Positions 1 through 9,075 of a stretch of 64,000 nt of DNA are shown here, piece by piece; positions within the stretch are counted from its first letter, which is position 1; the number at the start of each line of letters is the position of its first letter. Location: positions 1 through 64,000 of the forward strand of contig CALVTL010000005.1 in NCBI GenBank assembly GCA_944362555.1, given 5' to 3'. A program made the position numbers and the translations under genes. Source of the stretch: an uncultured Clostridia bacterium. Lineage in GTDB: Bacteria > Bacillota > Clostridia > Christensenellales > Borkfalkiaceae. The notes under the pieces are model-generated. The model had not been told where the DNA came from, did no database searches, and worked only from the letters and a program-made list of their open reading frames with translations.

Positions 1-2577
1 CAGAATAAGTACGAGCGCAGCCGCTCCATGCTCTTCGGCGGCGATCCCGCCAGCAGCTACCGCAACAACCTCATCTTCGACAGCGATTCGCAGTTCAACA
101 CGCAGCCCCGCCGCTCCTCCGTGCGGCCCGTGGAGGAGGGCGCGCAGCCCGCACAGCCCGCGCAGCCGCAGAGCTATGCGGAGCGCTACGCGGCGGAGGC
201 TTCCGCCACCCGTCCCGCCATGCCCCGTCAGGTGACGCAGATAAAGCCGGACGTCCCCGCGGCGGACGACTTCAACTATCCGCAGTCGCCCTCCTACCGC
301 GCGCCCGCCGACCCCGCCGCCGAGGAGGCGCACGACTACTATGTGCACGACGTGGACGAGTTTGCGGGACTTTCCTCGCAGCCGACCATCGACGACGTGC
401 CCGTCGAACCCGTCGCGCCCGCACCTTCCGCCGCGCCCGCCGCGCCTGCGCCCGAGCCCGTGCGTCCCTCGTATGAGGCGCCTGCGCCCGAGCCCGTCCG
501 CCCCTCGTATGAGGCGCCTGCGCCCGAGCCCGTCCGCCCCTCGTATGAGGCGCCCGCGCCCGAGCCCGTCCGCCCTTCGTACGAGGCGCCCGCCGAGACG
601 CCCGCGCCGCGTGCGGACGAGCGGGAACAGACCTTCCGCAGCATCTTCTCGCAGCCCGTGCCCGAGCGCACGCGCGTGCAGGAGACGCCCGTGCGCCCTT
701 CGTATGAAGCGCCCGCACAGCCCGCGGCGCCCGCCATGCCCGAGGCGCGCCCGTTTGAAAGCAGCGACGAGGACACCATGTCCGCGCACAGCCGCATGGA
801 GCGCCCCTCGTTTGAGGCACCCGTGTCCGAGCCCGTCCGCCCTTCGTATGAGGAGCCCGTGCGCCCCTCGTATGAAGAGCCTGCACCCGATACGCGTTTT
901 TCGTCCGACAATTCCGCCGCCGGACTCTTTGACGACGAGGACGACGACGTCGCCGATTTCCGCCGCGACGACAGCATTTCCGGGCCCGTGCGCGCGGAGC
1001 GCGGAGAGCGCACCGAACGCAGCGAGCGCGCCCTGCGCGCTGCCCCCGCGGCAGCGACGCCCGTTCCCGCCGAGGAGGCGCCCGCGCCGCAGCGGCACGT
1101 CTACAAGCCGTACGTCCTGCCGAGCACGGACTGCCTCGGCGACTATGCCAATTCCGCCGCCATCTCGCAGGAGGAGGTGGAGCAGAATTCCGCGGTCATC
1201 GTGGATACGCTCGCGGGCTTCCGCGTGGACGCGGAGGTCATCCGCGTGACGACGGGCGCCACCGTCACCCGTTACGACATCGACATCCCGAGGAACATCG
1301 CTGTCTCGCAGGTCATCAAGCGGGACGCGGAGATCGCCATGCGCCTGCACACGCGCGACGGCGTGAATATCTACTCCAACTCGGAGGCGGGCGCCATCTC
1401 CATCGAAGTGCCCAACTCCGTGCGCTCCACGGTGGGGCTGAAGGCGGTCATGCAGGCGGAGGAGTACAAAAACGGCAAGCCGGGCAGCCTCATGTTCGCC
1501 GTCGGGCAGGACGTCGAGGGGCGCAACGTGGTGGGGAACATCGTCAAAATGACGCACATCCTCGTCGCGGGGTCCACCAACTCGGGTAAATCCATCTGCC
1601 TCGACTCCATGCTCATCAGCCTCGTGTGCAAATATTCGCCCGAGGAGCTGCGCCTCATCCTCATCGACCCCAAAAAGACGGAGTTCATCGTCTTTGACGG
1701 GCTGCCCCACCTCATGATCAACGAGATCATTTCGGACGCGCAGAAGGCGGTCGCCGCATTCAACTGGGCGATCAAGGAGATGGAGCGCCGCTTCGACCTG
1801 TTTGAAAAGAAGACGCGCGCGGGCATCAACGTGCGCAACATCGACGAATATAACAACGCGAGAACGGAGGACGACGAGCGCCTTCCCAAGCTGGTCATCG
1901 TCGTCGACGAGCTCGCCGACCTCATGTCCGTCGCCAAAAAGGACATCGAGGAGCGCATCCAGCGCCTCACGCAGAAGGCGCGCGCCGCGGGCATCCACCT
2001 CGTGCTCGCCACCCAGCGCCCCTCGGTGGACGTCATCACGGGCGTCATCAAGAGCAACCTGCCCACGCGTATGGCGCTGCGCGTCATCTCCGACGTCGAC
2101 TCGCGCACCATCCTCGACGAATCGGGCGCGCAGAAGCTGCTCGGCAACGGCGATATGCTCTACCGCACGGGCGGTATGTTCAACTCCATGCGCGTGCAGG
2201 GCGCCTTTGTCAGCTCGCAGGAGATGCAGGACATCGTGGAGGACATCAAGGCGCACAACGAGGCGTATTTCGATACCTCCGTCGCCGATTTCATCAACAA
2301 GACGGAGGGCGAGGGCGGCTCCTCGGGCAGCGCGGACGCGGAGGACGGCTCGGTCGACCCGCAGTATATCAAAGCGCTCGGCATCGTCGTCAAATTGGGA
2401 CAGGCGTCCATCTCGCTCATCCAGCGCAAGTGCTCGGTGGGGTACAACCACGCGGGCAAGATCATCGAATGGATGGAGCTCATGGGTTACATTTCCCCCT
2501 TCGACGGCAAGGCGAAGGCGCGCTCGGTGCTCCTCACCAAGGAAGATTTTGAAGCCAAGTACGGAGATATCAACTGA
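1..2577 (+). CDS. ftsK: DNA translocase FtsK/SpoIIIE, 5' truncated by window edge
   Basis: ATP-driven double-stranded DNA pump that clears chromosomes from the division septum. The reading frame is open back to base 1, so the start and the N-terminal membrane segments lie outside the window; 858 codons are visible. Seen: about 350 residues of Pro/Ala/Glu-rich linker with tandem repeats, then the alpha/beta motor with Walker A GSTNSGKS (near base 1570), Walker B VIVVDELADL (near base 1900) and the LATQRPSVDVITG stretch. A C-terminal gamma winged-helix domain (from about base 2355) normally reads KOPS/SRS polarity sequences. The visible soluble part alone is longer than many whole FtsK proteins because of the linker. 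The stop overlaps the rimO start (TGATG), suggesting translational coupling. Family assignment is certain; whether it serves division or sporulation cannot be told. Confidence 0.97.
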   Translation, partial: QNKYERSRSMLFGGDPASSYRNNLIFDSDSQFNTQPRRSSVRPVEEGAQPAQPAQPQSYAERYAAEASATRPAMPRQVTQIKPDVPAADDFNYPQSPSYRAPADPAAEEAHDYYVHDVDEFAGLSSQPTIDDVPVEPVAPAPSAAPAAPAPEPVRPSYEAPAPEPVRPSYEAPAPEPVRPSYEAPAPEPVRPSYEAPAETPAPRADEREQTFRSIFSQPVPERTRVQETPVRPSYEAPAQPAAPAMPEARPFESSDEDTMSAHSRMERPSFEAPVSEPVRPSYEEPVRPSYEEPAPDTRFSSDNSAAGLFDDEDDDVADFRRDDSISGPVRAERGERTERSERALRAAPAAATPVPAEEAPAPQRHVYKPYVLPSTDCLGDYANSAAISQEEVEQNSAVIVDTLAGFRVDAEVIRVTTGATVTRYDIDIPRNIAVSQVIKRDAEIAMRLHTRDGVNIYSNSEAGAISIEVPNSVRSTVGLKAVMQAEEYKNGKPGSLMFAVGQDVEGRNVVGNIVKMTHILVAGSTNSGKSICLDSMLISLVCKYSPEELRLILIDPKKTEFIVFDGLPHLMINEIISDAQKAVAAFNWAIKEMERRFDLFEKKTRAGINVRNIDEYNNARTEDDERLPKLVIVVDELADLMSVAKKDIEERIQRLTQKARAAGIHLVLATQRPSVDVITGVIKSNLPTRMALRVISDVDSRTILDESGAQKLLGNGDMLYRTGGMFNSMRVQGAFVSSQEMQDIVEDIKAHNEAYFDTSVADFINKTEGEGGSSGSADAEDGSVDPQYIKALGIVVKLGQASISLIQRKCSVGYNHAGKIIEWMELMGYISPFDGKAKARSVLLTKEDFEAKYGDIN
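442..585 (+). repeat. four perfect in-frame 36-bp tandem repeats in the FtsK linker
   Basis: Four contiguous copies of a 12-residue unit (APAPEPVRPSYE) at 442-477, 478-513, 514-549 and 550-585. They differ only at synonymous third positions. Four degenerate RPS(Y/F)E units follow between about 690 and 880, giving eight in total. The unit is proline-rich with one aromatic and one acidic residue, as expected for an extended disordered spacer. Such repeats can change copy number by slippage. Confidence 0.95.
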
Positions 2578-3890
2578 TGCACAAAGTTTTCGGGATGATC
2601 TCCCTCGGCTGCGACAAGAACCGTGTGGACGGCGAGCGGCTGCTGGGAGAGGTGCGCCGCCACGGCTGTCCCATCACGGACGACCCCTACAAGGCGCAGG
2701 TGCTCATCGTCAATACCTGCGCCTTTTTGAACGCCGCGCGCGAGGAGGCCATCAAGGCGGTCATCGAGAGCGACCTTCTGCGCACGGGCGCGCTTGAAAA
2801 GATCGTCGTCGCGGGGTGCCTTCCCCAGAAGTTTATCTCCGAACTCTTCCCCGCCCTCACGGAGGGGGACGTCTTTCTGGGCGTTTCAGACTGCTCCGAG
2901 CTCTTTCCCGCGCTCGAGCGCGCCTATTCCGGCGAGCGGGTGAACGCCGTCGGAAGGGGCAGGGAGGGGAGCGAGCGCGTCATCACCACGCCGCCCCATA
3001 TAAAGTATTTAAAGATCGCCGACGGGTGCTTCAATCACTGCACCTACTGCCTCATCCCCGCCATCCGCGGCAGATACCGCTCCTATCCCATGGAGCAGCT
3101 TATTTCCGAGGCGAAGGGGCTCGGCGAAACGCAGGAGCTCGTGCTCGTCGCGCAGGACACCACCCGCTACGGCGAGGACACGGGCAAAAATTTATTTGTC
3201 GGATTGCTCCAAAAACTTTCCGAACTTGACAATATCTGTCATATTCGGCTGCTATACTGTTATCCGGAAGTGGTCACGGACGAGCTCATCCGCGAACTTC
3301 GCGACAACCCCAAGCTCATAAAATATCTCGACATCCCGCTGCAGCACAGCGAGGACCGCATCTTAAAATTGATGGGCAGGCGGGGGACGCGGGCGGAGTA
3401 CCTCGCGCTCTTTGCAAAGCTGCGCAAGGAAGTGCCGGACATCGCCCTGCGCTCCACCTTCATCGCGGGCTTTCCCGGGGAGACGGAGGAGGAGCACAAG
3501 GCGCTCATGGCGTTTTTGCGGGAGGCGCGCATCGAGAACTGCGGCTTCTTCGCCTATTCGCGGGAGGAGGGCACGCCCGCATACAAACTGCCCGCCCAGG
3601 TGCATCCCCGTACCAAGGAGCGGCGGGTGCGCGAGCTGTACGCCGTGCAGGAGGCGCTCTCGCGCGGGCGGCTCCAAGGCTATGTCGGGCGGCGGGTGCG
3701 CGTTCTGTGCGACGGCGCCGACTTCGAGCGCGGCTGCTTTACGGGACATACCGCCTTTCAGGCGTACGACGTGGACGGCAAGGTGTATTTCAACGCCCCG
3801 CAGGCGGAGACGGGCAAATTTTACGACGTCTTTGTCGAGGGCGCGGACGAAGCCGACCTCTTCGGTCACCGCTCGGACGCGGAGGACTGA
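2577..3890 (+). CDS. rimO: ribosomal protein S12 methylthiotransferase RimO
   Basis: Radical-SAM enzyme that adds a methylthio group to the conserved aspartate of ribosomal protein S12. Length of 437 residues is typical. The N-terminal MTTase domain carries cluster cysteines C12 (SLGCDKN), C48 (VNTCAF) and C81 (AGCLP). The radical-SAM triad is C151, C155 and C158 in CFNHCTYC, and a C-terminal TRAM domain follows. SLGCDKNRVD is characteristic of RimO rather than MiaB. The ATG overlaps the ftsK stop by one base. The next gene, pgsA, begins 68 bases later behind its own ribosome binding site. Confidence 0.96.
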   Translation: MHKVFGMISLGCDKNRVDGERLLGEVRRHGCPITDDPYKAQVLIVNTCAFLNAAREEAIKAVIESDLLRTGALEKIVVAGCLPQKFISELFPALTEGDVFLGVSDCSELFPALERAYSGERVNAVGRGREGSERVITTPPHIKYLKIADGCFNHCTYCLIPAIRGRYRSYPMEQLISEAKGLGETQELVLVAQDTTRYGEDTGKNLFVGLLQKLSELDNICHIRLLYCYPEVVTDELIRELRDNPKLIKYLDIPLQHSEDRILKLMGRRGTRAEYLALFAKLRKEVPDIALRSTFIAGFPGETEEEHKALMAFLREARIENCGFFAYSREEGTPAYKLPAQVHPRTKERRVRELYAVQEALSRGRLQGYVGRRVRVLCDGADFERGCFTGHTAFQAYDVDGKVYFNAPQAETGKFYDVFVEGADEADLFGHRSDAED

Positions 3891-3958
3891 ACGCTTTTCA
3901 AGCCGCGGCACACCATGCGGCATAACAGAATAAAATCCAGAACAAAGGAGCTACTGCC

Positions 3959-4606
3959 TTGAATCTTCCCAATAAGATCACGCTAACGCGCATCTTCATG
4001 ATCCCCGTCTTTGTCCTCATCTTTTATCTGGACGTGATGAACGGGTGGAACTACCTCGTCTCCGCCATCGTCTTTTTGCTCGCGGCGGCGACGGACGCCC
4101 TTGACGGGCACATCGCGCGCAGCCGCAACCTCGTCACCAACCTCGGAAAATTCCTCGACCCCATCGCGGACAAGGTGCTCGTCTCCACGGCGTTCATCGT
4201 GCTTCTGACGCGCGGCGGCGCGTTTGAAGTGTCCTTCTTCGCGGGCTGGGGGCTCATCACGGCGGGCATCTGCGTCGCCGTCATCCTCGCGCGCGAGCTC
4301 ATCGTCAGCGGCTTCCGCATGATCGCCGCGGGCAGGGGGCTGGTGCTGGCGGCGGACAAGCTCGGCAAACTCAAAACGGTCTTTCAGGACGCCTCCATCG
4401 CGCTCATGCTCGCGGGCATGACCTTTTTGGGCGGCACGGCGGGCGTCGTCATCTTTACGGCGGGCGTCGTCTGCTTCTACCTGTGCACCCTTCTGACGGT
4501 GCTCTCGGGCGTCAATTATATCGTGAAGAACAAAGAGGTCCTGCGCGAGCCCTCTGCCGCGCCCGAGGCGCAGAGCGCGCAGAGCGGGCAGGAGGCGCAG
4601 GGGTGA
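3959..4606 (+). CDS. pgsA: CDP-diacylglycerol-glycerol-3-phosphate 3-phosphatidyltransferase
   Basis: Integral membrane enzyme making phosphatidylglycerol-phosphate from CDP-diacylglycerol and glycerol-3-phosphate, the committed step of anionic phospholipid synthesis. The CDP-alcohol phosphotransferase signature is intact: D46, D49-G50, A53-R54, G63, D67 and D71. Several hydrophobic segments follow, and the tail is polar ([15 protein letters not shown]). The start is TTG at 3959, chosen because AAAGGAG lies 8 bases upstream and the product then begins NLPNKITLTR as in the family. The end overlaps cinA (GTGA). The pgsA-cinA-recA order is the standard Firmicute arrangement. Confidence 0.95.
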   Translation: MNLPNKITLTRIFMIPVFVLIFYLDVMNGWNYLVSAIVFLLAAATDALDGHIARSRNLVTNLGKFLDPIADKVLVSTAFIVLLTRGGAFEVSFFAGWGLITAGICVAVILARELIVSGFRMIAAGRGLVLAADKLGKLKTVFQDASIALMLAGMTFLGGTAGVVIFTAGVVCFYLCTLLTVLSGVNYIVKNKEVLREPSAAPEAQSAQSGQEAQG

Positions 4607-5682
4607 AGTACGCGGGCATCGTCCTTCGCAATACCAAAAATCCCGTCGGAACGGTGGACTACGCGCCCGTGTTCGACGCGCTGCTTGCGGGCGGCGTGTT
4701 CGTGGACGAGATCGAACTGCTCGCCTACGACGTGCCGAGCAAGGTCTCGGCGGCGCTTTTACGTCTCTCCACCGAGTGCGACGGCGTCTTTCTCGTCTGC
4801 GCGCCCGTTCTGCTTGCCTCCGCAAAGGAGGCGGTGAGCGTCGCCTGCGAGGAAAAATTTTCCGAGGAGTACACGCTCGAGACGGAGGACTGTCTCTTCT
4901 GCGTGCTGCCCGAAGGGGAACGCGGCGCGCAGCTCGTCAAGACCGAGCTTGTTCCGCGCGTGGACAGGCGCAGGCGGCACACCTATGCGCGCGTTGTGCT
5001 GCGCACCTGCTCCGCCCCGCGTGAGGCGGTGCGCGCCGCCCTCAAAAAGGCGGACGAGGCGGGCGGCGGCAAGCTCACCCTCCATGCGAGCGACGAATAC
5101 GGCTGCGGGCGCGTGGAGGTCATCTACGACCAGGAGACCCCCAAAATGACGGCGGACGAGGTGGTGCGCATCCTCGCCACCGATTTAAAGGATTACGTCT
5201 ACGCCATGGAGGACGTCACGCTCGCGGAGCGCCTCGTGGAGGCGCTCAAGCTCCACCGAATGCACGTCTCCACGGCGGAATCCTTCACGGCGGGCGGCGT
5301 GGGGCGCGCCATCGTGCGCATCCCGGGCGCGAGCCGCGTCTTTTTCGAGGGCATCAACGCCTACGACAACAAGGCGAAGAAGGAGCGGCTGCACGTCAAC
5401 GAGTACACCCTCATGAGCAAGGGCGCCGTCTCGGACGAAACGGCGTACGAGATGTCGGCGGGGCTCCTGCGGGAGGGCAACTGCGACCTCGCCATCGCCA
5501 CGACGGGCATCGCGGGACCCGAGGCGGACGGCACCAACAAGCCCGTGGGGCTGTGCTTTCTCGCCGTCGGCACCCGTGAGCGCGTGCGCGTGTTCCGCTT
5601 TCAGCTCGCGGGGGACAGGGAGACGGTGACGCGCACGGCGATCAACTACGCCCTCTTTCTGGCGTATAAGGAAATTTCGTAA
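4603..5682 (+). CDS. cinA: CinA/PncC-type nicotinamide-nucleotide amidohydrolase with divergent N-terminal domain
   Basis: The C-terminal half (about residues 205-355) is a clear CinA C-domain ([22 protein letters not shown], later [17 protein letters not shown]). This family deamidates nicotinamide mononucleotide in pyridine-nucleotide salvage. The N-terminal half occupies the place of the usual molybdopterin-binding-like COG1058 domain, but the family motif GGLGPTxDD is absent: the equivalent stretch reads [20 protein letters not shown]. The ADP-ribose pyrophosphatase activity known for some full-length CinA proteins is therefore doubtful. The start is GTG 4603, overlapping the pgsA stop; an upstream in-frame ATG at 4483 lies inside pgsA and was rejected. 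The 359-residue length is slightly short for CinA. recA follows by 20 bases. Confidence 0.88.
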   Translation: MKYAGIVLRNTKNPVGTVDYAPVFDALLAGGVFVDEIELLAYDVPSKVSAALLRLSTECDGVFLVCAPVLLASAKEAVSVACEEKFSEEYTLETEDCLFCVLPEGERGAQLVKTELVPRVDRRRRHTYARVVLRTCSAPREAVRAALKKADEAGGGKLTLHASDEYGCGRVEVIYDQETPKMTADEVVRILATDLKDYVYAMEDVTLAERLVEALKLHRMHVSTAESFTAGGVGRAIVRIPGASRVFFEGINAYDNKAKKERLHVNEYTLMSKGAVSDETAYEMSAGLLREGNCDLAIATTGIAGPEADGTNKPVGLCFLAVGTRERVRVFRFQLAGDRETVTRTAINYALFLAYKEIS

Positions 5683-5702
5683 AAAATCAAGGAGTTATCG
5701 AT

Positions 5703-6728
5703 ATGAACGAAGAAAAACGCAAGGCATTGGACGCCGTCCTCGCCCAGATCGAAAAGGCGTACGGCAAGGGCGCCATCATGAAGCTCGGGGAGGACGCGGG
5801 CAACACCGACATCGAAGTCATCCCCACGGGGTGCCTCTCCCTCGATCTGGCGCTCGGCATCGGGGGACTTCCCCGCGGCAGGATGATCGAAATTTACGGA
5901 CCCGAGTCGTCGGGCAAGACGACGGTCGCGCTGCACGCCGTCGCCGAGGCGCAGAAATTGGGCGGCGTGGCGGCGTTCGTGGACGCCGAGCACGCCCTCG
6001 ACCCCGTCTATGCCAAAAAGCTGGGCGTCGATTTGGATGACCTGTACGTCTCCCAGCCCGACACGGGCGAGCAGGCGCTCGACATCGTGGACGCGCTCGT
6101 GCGCTCCTCCGCCGTCGACATCATCGTGGTGGACTCCGTCGCCGCGCTCACGCCCAAGGCGGAGATCGAGGGGGACATGGGGGATTCGCACGTCGGCTTG
6201 CAGGCGCGCCTCATGTCGCAGGCGCTGCGCAAACTCACCGCCATCGTCAACAAGAGCAAGACGTGCGTCGTCTTTATCAACCAGCTCCGCGAGAAGGTGG
6301 GCGTCATGTTCGGCAATCCCGAAGTCACCCCGGGCGGCAAGGCGCTGAAGTTCTATGCCTCCGTGCGCATCGACATCCGCAAGACGGATATCCTGAAGGA
6401 TACGGACGGGGCGGCGGGCAACCGCACGCGCGCAAAGGTCGTCAAGAACAAGCTCGCGCCTCCCTTCCGTCAGGCGGAGTTCGACATCATGTACGGCGAG
6501 GGCGTCTCGCAGGAGGGGTGCCTCATCGACCTCGGCGTGCAGTACGACATCATCAAAAAGAGCGGCGCGTGGTTCAGCTATAACGACCAGAAAGTCGCCA
6601 ACGGCCGCGAGAAGATGCGGCAGTTCTTAAAGGACAATCCCGAGCTCGCCAAGGAGATCGAACAGCGCATCCGCACGGCAGCCAAGGGCGCGCCCGTCGA
6701 CGAAGTGGCAGGCGCGGAAGAGGCGTAA
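5703..6728 (+). CDS. recA: recombinase RecA
   Basis: Strand-exchange ATPase for homologous recombination and co-protease for LexA-type repressors. 341 residues, typical. Walker A is GPESSGKT (66-73). The [11 protein letters not shown]alker B and the [25 protein letters not shown]-binding loop region are intact. The acidic C-terminal tail is short (DEVAGAEEA). Shine-Dalgarno AAGGAG sits 8 bases before ATG 5703. No LexA-like box is obvious in the 20-base gap to cinA, so transcription probably comes from upstream. Confidence 0.99.
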   Translation: MNEEKRKALDAVLAQIEKAYGKGAIMKLGEDAGNTDIEVIPTGCLSLDLALGIGGLPRGRMIEIYGPESSGKTTVALHAVAEAQKLGGVAAFVDAEHALDPVYAKKLGVDLDDLYVSQPDTGEQALDIVDALVRSSAVDIIVVDSVAALTPKAEIEGDMGDSHVGLQARLMSQALRKLTAIVNKSKTCVVFINQLREKVGVMFGNPEVTPGGKALKFYASVRIDIRKTDILKDTDGAAGNRTRAKVVKNKLAPPFRQAEFDIMYGEGVSQEGCLIDLGVQYDIIKKSGAWFSYNDQKVANGREKMRQFLKDNPELAKEIEQRIRTAAKGAPVDEVAGAEEA

Positions 6729-6745
6729 CGCGCCGCGGACAGCGT

Positions 6746-8659
6746 ATGAAGTATTTTTATTTGCGGACGGCGGCGGTGAGCCCTTCGTTGAAGGTCGCCG
6801 ATCCCGCCTACAACGCCGCGTGTATCTGCGGGCACATTGCAGAGCAGGCGCAGCGGGGCACGGAGCTGCTCGTCTTTCCCGAGCTCTCCCTCTCGGGCTA
6901 CACCTGCGGCGATCTCTTTTTGCAAAAGACGCTGCTCGACGGCTGCCTTGCGGGGCTGCGCGCCGTGGCGGAGGCGACGAAGGGCAAAAAGATGCTCGTC
7001 TTTGTCGGGCTGCCCGCCGTGTGCGAGGGCAAGCTCTATAACTGCGCCGCCGCGCTTGCGGACGGCGAGGTGCTCGGGCTCGTTCCCAAGACGCACCTTC
7101 CCAATTACAACGAATTTTACGAGACGCGCCACTTTGCGGCGGGGCAGCGGGAGCTCGCCTTCGCCCCCCTGTGGGAGGGGAAACGGGCGCCTCTCTCCAC
7201 CGATCTTTTATTCTGCGCCGCGGGGCATCCGGAGATAGCCGTCGCCTGCGAGATCTGCGAGGACGTGTGGGTCGCCGACCCGCCCTCCTCCCGCCATGCG
7301 CAGGCGGGCGCGTCCGTCATCGTCAACCTCTCCGCCAGCAACGAGCTGGTCGGAAAATCCGCCTACCGCAGCCATATCCTCGCCGCGCAGTCGGGCAAGT
7401 GCGTGTGCGCCTATGTCTACTGCGACGCGGGTATGGACGAGTCCACCTCGGACATGGTATTCGCGGGCAACAACATGGTGTATGAAAACGGCGCGCTGCT
7501 TGCCGCTGCCGCTCCCTTCTCGGGGGAGGCGTGCACGGCGGACGTGGACGTCGGATTTCTGCTCGCCGAGCGCCGCAGGCTCAACACCTTCGGCAGCCGC
7601 AACGAGACGGCGGAGTACTTCTGCGCGGAGGCGGACTTTCTCACGGACGCGCTTCCCGCGCCCGCGGTCGTGCCGCACCCCTTCATCCCGCAGGGGGAGG
7701 GGGAGCGCTCGGAACGTGCGGAGAGCATTCTTGCGATGCAGGCGCACGCGCTCGCCAAGCGGCTGCGCGTGACGGGCGCCAAGGCAGCCGTCATCGGCAT
7801 CTCGGGCGGGCTGGATTCCACCCTCGCCCTCCTCGTCACGGCGCGCGCCTTCGACCTTCTTAAAAAGGACAGGAAGGACATCCTCGCCTACACCATGCCC
7901 GGGTTCGGCACGACGGGCAGGACGAAGAACAACTCCGTCGCCCTCATGAAGGCGATGGGCGTCACGGCGCGCACCGTGCGCATCACGGACGCCGTTCTGC
8001 GGCACTTTAAGGACATCGGGCACGACCCCGCGCTCCTCAACGCGACGTATGAGAACGCGCAGGCGCGCTACCGCACCATGGTCCTGATGGACGCCGCCAA
8101 CGAGGCGGGCGGGCTGGTCGTCGGCACGGGGGATCTCTCCGAGCTCGCCCTCGGCTGGTGCACCTACAACGGCGACCACATGAGCATGTACGCCGTCAAC
8201 TGCTCGGTGCCCAAGACGCTCGTCAAGTACCTCGTCGCCGCCGAGGCGGCGCGGCTGGGGGGCAGAACGGAGCGCATCCTCTCCGATATCCTTTCCACGG
8301 AGATCTCTCCCGAGCTGCTGCCGCCCGACGCGGCGGGCAACATTGCCCAGAAGACGGAGGACCTCATCGGGCCCTACGAGCTGCACGATTTCTATCTCTA
8401 TCACTTCCTGCGACGCGGCGATCCGCCGCAAAAGACGTTCTACCTTGCCAAGCTGGCGTTTGCGGGCAGGTACGACGACGCGACGCTCAAAAAGTGGCTC
8501 GTCAATTTCTACCGCCGCTTCTTCTCGCAGCAGTTCAAGCGCAACTGCGTGCCGGACGGCGTGAAGGTGGGCTCCGTCTCCCTCTCGCCGCGCGCCGACT
8601 GGCGGATGCCGTCCGACGCTTCCGCTGCGCTCTGGCTCTCGGAGGCAGAATCGCTCTGA
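6746..8659 (+). CDS. nadE: glutamine-dependent NAD(+) synthetase
   Basis: Last step of NAD synthesis: amidation of nicotinate adenine dinucleotide using glutamine. Two domains are seen. Residues 1-300 form a nitrilase-fold glutaminase with catalytic E46 (FPELSLSGY), K115 (VPKTHLPNYNEF) and C171 (EICEDVW). Residues 325-637 form the synthetase with the PP-loop SGGLDS at 353-358 and KTEDLIGPYELHDF further on. Length of 637 matches the long glutamine-dependent type. The ATG at 6746 has no recognisable Shine-Dalgarno; the gene lies 17 bases after recA and may depend on read-through. It sits near the PncC-like cinA, another pyridine-nucleotide gene. Confidence 0.97.
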   Translation: MKYFYLRTAAVSPSLKVADPAYNAACICGHIAEQAQRGTELLVFPELSLSGYTCGDLFLQKTLLDGCLAGLRAVAEATKGKKMLVFVGLPAVCEGKLYNCAAALADGEVLGLVPKTHLPNYNEFYETRHFAAGQRELAFAPLWEGKRAPLSTDLLFCAAGHPEIAVACEICEDVWVADPPSSRHAQAGASVIVNLSASNELVGKSAYRSHILAAQSGKCVCAYVYCDAGMDESTSDMVFAGNNMVYENGALLAAAAPFSGEACTADVDVGFLLAERRRLNTFGSRNETAEYFCAEADFLTDALPAPAVVPHPFIPQGEGERSERAESILAMQAHALAKRLRVTGAKAAVIGISGGLDSTLALLVTARAFDLLKKDRKDILAYTMPGFGTTGRTKNNSVALMKAMGVTARTVRITDAVLRHFKDIGHDPALLNATYENAQARYRTMVLMDAANEAGGLVVGTGDLSELALGWCTYNGDHMSMYAVNCSVPKTLVKYLVAAEAARLGGRTERILSDILSTEISPELLPPDAAGNIAQKTEDLIGPYELHDFYLYHFLRRGDPPQKTFYLAKLAFAGRYDDATLKKWLVNFYRRFFSQQFKRNCVPDGVKVGSVSLSPRADWRMPSDASAALWLSEAESL

Positions 8660-8728
8660 CGTATGGGCGCTCTGCGGGGCGCGCTGCGGCGATATTTCCG
8701 ATATTTTTTGGAAATTTTCGGATAGACC

Positions 8729-8757
8729 TTGACTTTTTTTGCGAAAAGGGATATAAT
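8729..8757 (+). promoter_or_regulatory. sigma-A-type promoter of the 74-residue membrane peptide gene
   Basis: TTGACT at 8729-8734 and TATAAT at 8752-8757, separated by exactly 17 bases. The predicted start near 8764 leaves a leader of about 28 bases holding AAAGGAG. Confidence 0.85.
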
Positions 8758-8791
8758 AATCATAAGAACAACATAAAAGGAGATATCGGAA

Positions 8792-9016
8792 ATGGCAAAG
8801 AGCAGAGGCGATTATTTCGGGCTTGGCCGTCTGGTCAGCATCATTCTCGCGATCATTCCCATCACGGCGCTCGTCCTCGGCGCGATCACGCGCTTTTCGG
8901 AGGGCAAGATCCTCGCGGGCATCCTGCGCATCCTCCTCGGCTGGAACATCATCTGGATCGTTGACCTCGTCCTGATGATCCTCAGCGGACGTATCCTGCG
9001 CATCATTCCCCTGTAA
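8792..9016 (+). CDS. small two-helix membrane protein of unknown function
   Basis: 74 residues, not recognised. Two hydrophobic segments are seen: about 13-31 (LVSIILAIIPITALVLGAI) and 43-62, joined by a short basic/polar loop (TRFSEGKILAG). The N-terminus MAKSRGDYFGLGR is basic, and the polar residues are too few for a soluble fold. Shine-Dalgarno AAAGGAG lies 9 bases before the ATG. The gene is monocistronic, with a near-consensus promoter (8729-8757) and a strong terminator (9023-9056). That suggests substantial, independent expression. It could be a structural membrane peptide or a regulator of a membrane enzyme; no function is proposed. Confidence 0.8.
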   Translation: MAKSRGDYFGLGRLVSIILAIIPITALVLGAITRFSEGKILAGILRILLGWNIIWIVDLVLMILSGRILRIIPL

Positions 9017-9022
9017 GAAAGC

Positions 9023-9056
9023 AAAAAATCCTGCGCCCCGTGCGCAGGATTTTTTC
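9023..9056 (+). terminator. Rho-independent terminator
   Basis: A 14-bp inverted repeat (AAAAAATCCTGCGC, 9023-9036, with its complement 9042-9055) around a 5-base loop. The 3' arm ends in six T. It ends the small membrane protein gene and may work in both directions, because the opposing TIR gene ends at 9076. Confidence 0.9.
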
Positions 9057-9075
9057 TTTGGAAACGGGAAGAACG

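Noticed and set aside
442..585. Possible CRISPR-like array in the FtsK gene
   Set aside because: The repeats are contiguous without spacers, in frame and coding.
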